From CALKXV01 sp964632495 (GTDB lineage: Bacteria; Pseudomonadota; Alphaproteobacteria; Rhodobacterales; Rhodobacteraceae): a stretch of 16,911 nt of DNA. The DNA lies in assembly GCA_964632495.1 (NCBI GenBank), contig CAZWDS010000063.1, positions 1 to 16,911 of the forward strand. The letters are read 5' to 3'. A program made the translations under genes and the position numbers. The notes under the pieces were generated by a model. It searched no databases. It was not told where the DNA came from and saw only the letters and a list, made by a program, of their open reading frames with translations. The first letter of the stretch is position 1; each line of letters opens with the position of its first letter. This document shows positions 13,667-16,911 of the stretch, piece after piece.

Positions 13667-14605
13667 TTAGAAGGACATGGCTACACCAAGCGACCATGTG
13701 TCGTCGGTGTCGTCCGAACCGTAACCGAACTGAACTTCGGCACCACCGCCGAGGTCATAGTTCACGGCCAGACCGAAGCCATCGATGTCAGCTTCGTCAC
13801 GCGATGCGTAGTTCACGTGCAGGCCAAGAGGACCGGATGTGTAAGTCAGGCCAAGCGCGGTGTATGTTTCACCGGCTGCGCCGTCGTCCAGATCCCACCA
13901 GTTAACAACCGCTGCGATGTCGCCGAATGTGGCGCCAACGCTAAGGCCGATAACGTCTGTTGTGTCGTCGGACTGGAAACCAAGACCAACCGAGATGTCG
14001 CCGAACGAACCCTTGACACCAAGGCCAAGTACGTCGCCGTCACCGCTGCCTGTCAGGGCGATTGCAGTAGTTGCAGTTGCGTGATCAACGTCCTGCTCCA
14101 TCGAGATAGCGAACGAGAAGTCGCCGATGGTGTTGTCATAGCGCAGAACCTGACCATCGTTCGATCCGTCCAGAGCGCCGTTTCCGCTGTAAGCAGAATA
14201 AGCAGTGTGGTCGTCAGCGATCGAACCCAGCGAACCAACTTCAGTCAGAGCCCAGTCCAGAGCGCCGTCTGTGTCACCCATTGTCAGGGTACCGAAGTCA
14301 CCCGAAATGAAGATCGATGCGCCGCCGTCGTCAGCAACATTGTCAACTGCGCCGTTTGCGGTGCCGCTGTCATTTTGCTGAACTTCGTCCAGATCGATCG
14401 AGAAGCCGAACGTCAGGCCACTGTCAGTAGTACCCGAACCCGAGAACGTTACGTCGATGTCCTGAAAGAACTGAACGTCATCAGTGCCGTTGTCGAAGAT
14501 ACCAATTTCGGCGAAGCCGGAAACCGACATACCAGCGTGGGCGTCGGCGGATGCAATACCTGCGCTAAGTGTCAGCGCGGTCGTTGCAAGAAGAACCTTT
14601 TTCAT
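13667..14605 (-). CDS. Outer-membrane porin (acidic, alphaproteobacterial type)
   Basis: A 312-residue general porin. The signal peptide MKKVLLATTALTLSAGIASADAHA is followed by the typical first strand MSVSGFAEIGIF. The mature part is beta-rich with frequent Gly/Asp and very acidic (many Asp, few Lys/Arg), fitting a marine organism. The C-terminus ends WSLGVAMSF, an aromatic C-terminal Phe required for recognition by the BAM complex. A GAGGG ribosome site lies 6 nt before the ATG, and an intrinsic terminator follows the gene, so it is likely a strongly expressed monocistronic gene. The long opposite-strand frame over it reflects codon usage and is not a gene. Confidence 0.93.
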   Translation of the reverse strand: MKKVLLATTALTLSAGIASADAHAGMSVSGFAEIGIFDNGTDDVQFFQDIDVTFSGSGTTDSGLTFGFSIDLDEVQQNDSGTANGAVDNVADDGGASIFISGDFGTLTMGDTDGALDWALTEVGSLGSIADDHTAYSAYSGNGALDGSNDGQVLRYDNTIGDFSFAISMEQDVDHATATTAIALTGSGDGDVLGLGVKGSFGDISVGLGFQSDDTTDVIGLSVGATFGDIAAVVNWWDLDDGAAGETYTALGLTYTSGPLGLHVNYASRDEADIDGFGLAVNYDLGGGAEVQFGYGSDDTDDTWSLGVAMSF

Positions 14606-14865
14606 CTTTTTTCCCTCGTGTGTAAAAGGTGCGTCTCAAACCGGTCGCACCGATCTGATTGACCCTTGTTTCTCTCTACCGCCCCCAGAATGCAAGCAGG
14701 CTGCATGTGCCCCCCCCAGACTCCATGACGATGGTGCAGCTTTGCCACAGTGAATTATGTGGTGGCAAGGGCTTAGGCATCTTAAACCTCTTGAGGCGCT
14801 CCAAACCCTCGGATACCAATGCCGCAAGGTATAAAGGGACAGAGTTGTTGCAGGGGGCTAAAGAC
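14606..14865. other. Divergent intergenic region between porin and DUF3576 genes
   Basis: 260 nt without a gene. It holds a run of eight C at 14710-14717, an inverted repeat TTGCCAC (14742-14748) / GTGGCAA (14762-14768) with a 13-nt spacer, and a plausible plus-strand promoter at 14791-14819. I see no clear promoter for the porin. Confidence 0.6.
14791..14819 (+). promoter_or_regulatory. Candidate promoter of the DUF3576 lipoprotein gene
   Basis: TTGAGG (14791-14796), 17-nt spacer, TACCAA (14814-14819), about 47 nt upstream of the ATG. The spacing is ideal and the hexamers are partial matches, so the call is tentative. Confidence 0.3.
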
Positions 14866-15327
14866 ATGCGTGCCGGTCGTTGGATTGCAGTTGTAGTAGT
14901 GGCCCTCAGCCTTGCGGGTTGTGGACGGGACAGTGGCTTGTTCGGAGAGGGGCCACAAAACCCGAATGCGCCCGAAGAACGTCGGGAAACGATCTGGGAT
15001 CTTTTTACCAATACAGATGATCCGAACACGACGATCGAGGTAAACAAGTATCTCTGGAACGCGTCACTGGATATCCTGAACTTTCTTCCAATTCAATCTG
15101 CCGACCCATTTTCTGGCGTGATTGTAACAGGTTACGGAACTCCACCCGGTGGCGGACGCGCCTATCGTGCAACCATTCTCGTACGTGATCCCGCCTTAGA
15201 AGCCCGGTCGCTGAACATCGCACTTGCCACACGCTCTGGCCCCGCTTCGACAGAAACGGTCCGCGCTGTGGAAGATGCTATCATGACCCGCGCACGCCAA
15301 CTTCGTATCCGCGACAGGGGCCTCTGA
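14866..15327 (+). CDS. DUF3576 lipoprotein
   Basis: A 153-residue protein with a lipoprotein signal: MRAGRW, a hydrophobic IAVVVVALSLAG, and the lipobox LAGC with Cys19. The mature part includes ETIWDLFTNTDDPNTTIEVN, LWNASLDILNFLPIQSADPF and GVIVTGYGTPP, the core of DUF3576, an alphaproteobacterial family of unknown function encoded directly upstream of leuS in many species. Anchoring in the outer membrane is likely (Gly, not Asp, after Cys19). The ATG is preferred over longer frames because it starts the signal peptide; GGGGG lies 8 nt upstream. leuS follows after 90 nt, so both may be co-transcribed. Confidence 0.88.
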   Translation: MRAGRWIAVVVVALSLAGCGRDSGLFGEGPQNPNAPEERRETIWDLFTNTDDPNTTIEVNKYLWNASLDILNFLPIQSADPFSGVIVTGYGTPPGGGRAYRATILVRDPALEARSLNIALATRSGPASTETVRAVEDAIMTRARQLRIRDRGL

Positions 15328-15417
15328 CGGACGGGCTGTCCTGCCGCAAGGATTGCGCCCTAGATCTTACCTCTACAGCCCTTTAATCAGACGCGGCACG
15401 TTTTCCGAGGATCGCGC

Positions 15418-16911
15418 ATGTCCGACTACGATACCAAGACCATCGAACCGAAATGGCAGTCCCGCTGGGACGAAGCTGGCACATTCATCGCCAAACGCGA
15501 CGAATCGAAGCCGAAATACTATGTGCTGGAGATGTTTCCCTATCCATCGGGGCGAATCCACATCGGCCACGTGCGGAACTATACGATGGGAGACGTGGTC
15601 GCGCGCTATATGCGAGCCACCGGACACAACGTGCTGCACCCCATGGGCTGGGATGCCTTTGGTCTTGCTGCAGAAAACGCCGCAATGGATCGTGGCAGCC
15701 ACCCCGGCACTTGGACCTACAGCAACATCGCCGACATGAAAGCGCAAATGAAGCCTATGGGCTGGTCGCTGGATTGGTCCCGCGAATTGGCGACCTGCGA
15801 TCCCGATTACTATGGCCTTCAACAGTCGATGTTCATCGATTTCCTGCAAAAAGGCCTGATTTATCGCAAGAAAGCCGTCGTGAACTGGGACCCGGTCGAT
15901 ATGACCGTTCTGGCCAACGAACAGGTGATTGACGGCAAAGGCTGGCGCTCGGGTGCCGAAGTCGAACGTCGCGAGCTGACGCAATGGTTCTTCAAAATCA
16001 GTGACTATTCCGGGGAATTGCTGGACGCGATCGACAATCTGGACAACTGGCCCGCCAAAGTGAAGCTGATGCAGCAGAACTGGATCGGCAAGTCCCGTGG
16101 TATCGAAATCCCCTTCCTACGCACCGACGGAGGCGAGGCGATTCTCTGTTATTCGACGCGCCCCGACACCATGCGAGGGGCCAGCTTCATTGCCATTTCA
16201 CCGGAACATCCTGTGTCCCGCGCCTTGGCCGAAGACAACACCGATCTGGCCGCCTTCATCGCTGAGACACGCAAGATGGACACGACCGAAGCCGCAATGG
16301 AAAAGGCCGAGAAAAAGGGACTAAACACCGGTATTTCGGTCAAACACCCGATTTATCCGGATGTCGAACTGCCTGTCTGGGTCGGCAATTTCGTCTTGAT
16401 GGACTATGGTACCGGCGCTGTCTTTGGCTGCCCTGCCCACGATCAGCGCGATCTGGATTTCGCGCGCAAGTATGATCTGTCTGTTCAGAATGCGTTCTAC
16501 ATGCCGGGCGATCAGACCGAAGTAGAAAACGTGGCTCTGGTGCCTGCGAAAACGGAAAAGGTCGTCTTCATTGATCATTTCGCGGGCGTTGGCGAAGTGA
16601 CCAGCCAAGACGCCATCGATGCCACGATTGATTGGTTCGAAACCAAAGGCCTTGGCAAAGGCCAAACCAAGTACCGTTTGCGCGATTGGGGCCTGTCACG
16701 CCAACGCTATTGGGGCTGCCCGATTCCCGTTGTCCATTGCGACAATTGCGGTGTGGTGCCCGAAAAGAAAGAGAATCTGCCCGTCAAACTGCCCGAAGAC
16801 GTCACATTCGAGATCCCCGGCAACCCACTGGACCGGCACCCGACATGGCGCGACGTGCCCTGCCCCGCCTGCGGCAAACCCGCCAAACGCGAAACCGACA
16901 CGATGGATACC
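15418..16911 (+). CDS. leuS: Leucyl-tRNA synthetase, N-terminal 498 residues
   Basis: A class I aminoacyl-tRNA synthetase that charges tRNA-Leu, truncated by the right window edge (full length about 850 residues). Visible parts are the HIGH motif (residues 48-51 in GRIHIGHVRNYTMGD), HPMGWDAFGLAAEN, WDPVDMTVLANEQV, the zinc-ribbon CDNC (441-444) and CPAC (482-485), and the CP1 editing domain with STRPDT (Thr251, the residue equivalent to E. coli Thr252) and DYGTGAVFGCPAHDQRD. The ATG at 15418 has GAGGAT 5-6 nt upstream. The stretch after Thr251 reads MRGAS where I would expect an aliphatic-aromatic-Gly (LFG-like) sequence. Confidence 0.96.
   Translation, partial: MSDYDTKTIEPKWQSRWDEAGTFIAKRDESKPKYYVLEMFPYPSGRIHIGHVRNYTMGDVVARYMRATGHNVLHPMGWDAFGLAAENAAMDRGSHPGTWTYSNIADMKAQMKPMGWSLDWSRELATCDPDYYGLQQSMFIDFLQKGLIYRKKAVVNWDPVDMTVLANEQVIDGKGWRSGAEVERRELTQWFFKISDYSGELLDAIDNLDNWPAKVKLMQQNWIGKSRGIEIPFLRTDGGEAILCYSTRPDTMRGASFIAISPEHPVSRALAEDNTDLAAFIAETRKMDTTEAAMEKAEKKGLNTGISVKHPIYPDVELPVWVGNFVLMDYGTGAVFGCPAHDQRDLDFARKYDLSVQNAFYMPGDQTEVENVALVPAKTEKVVFIDHFAGVGEVTSQDAIDATIDWFETKGLGKGQTKYRLRDWGLSRQRYWGCPIPVVHCDNCGVVPEKKENLPVKLPEDVTFEIPGNPLDRHPTWRDVPCPACGKPAKRETDTMDT

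Noticed and set aside
13646..14662. A 338-codon plus-strand frame covering the porin gene.
   Set aside because: It is antisense to a clear porin with signal peptide and C-terminal Phe. The encoded sequence is low-complexity, rich in Val, Cys and Arg, as expected from the mirrored codon bias.

Overview
The window looks like chromosomal DNA of an alphaproteobacterium of the family Rhodobacteraceae, most likely a marine roseobacter-type organism. The grounds are the gene families (DUF3305/DUF3306/DUF6494/DUF4444/DUF6505 proteins, a CenR-type response regulator, a long RibA, a short acidic porin, a DUF3576 lipoprotein), moderately high GC content, and FNR-like sites of the FnrL type. It has no transposase, phage gene, CRISPR array, rRNA or tRNA that I can see. 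It contains one short run of 10 N at 8632-8641.

Region 1 (1-8074) is built around a membrane-type formate dehydrogenase. On the minus strand, reading right to left, come DUF3305, DUF3306, a TorD-family chaperone, a 61-residue Tat-signal protein and the N-terminal 217 residues of the molybdenum catalytic subunit FdhA, which runs off the left edge. Divergent from DUF3305 is a 655-residue multi-cluster ferredoxin. Next to it, convergent, is a c-type cytochrome fused to what looks like half of a substrate-binding protein. Divergent from the cytochrome is a tight plus-strand operon: DUF6494, Mrp/ApbC Fe-S carrier, DUF4444 lipoate/biotin-ligase-like protein and DUF6505, joined by a 1-bp gap and 4-bp overlaps. 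I infer that most of these genes serve maturation of, or electron transfer from, the formate dehydrogenase.

Region 2 (8075-10738) holds a family-typical extragenic palindromic sequence, then an intergenic stretch with what I regard as the best hidden signal in the window: a near-consensus FNR box placed at -41.5 from a predicted start, a -10 element and a strong intrinsic terminator, together defining a candidate small RNA of about 78 nt on the minus strand with an exposed CCTCCC motif. Upstream of it lies the response regulator cenR, interrupted by the N run, and divergent from cenR are ribA (GTP cyclohydrolase II) and a coupled L,D-transpeptidase-like gene.

Region 3 (10729-16911) holds, on the minus strand, yggS (PLP homeostasis), a 725-residue TPR-sulfotransferase and an acidic porin with its own terminator. 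On the plus strand are a DUF3576 lipoprotein and the first 498 codons of leuS, cut by the right edge.
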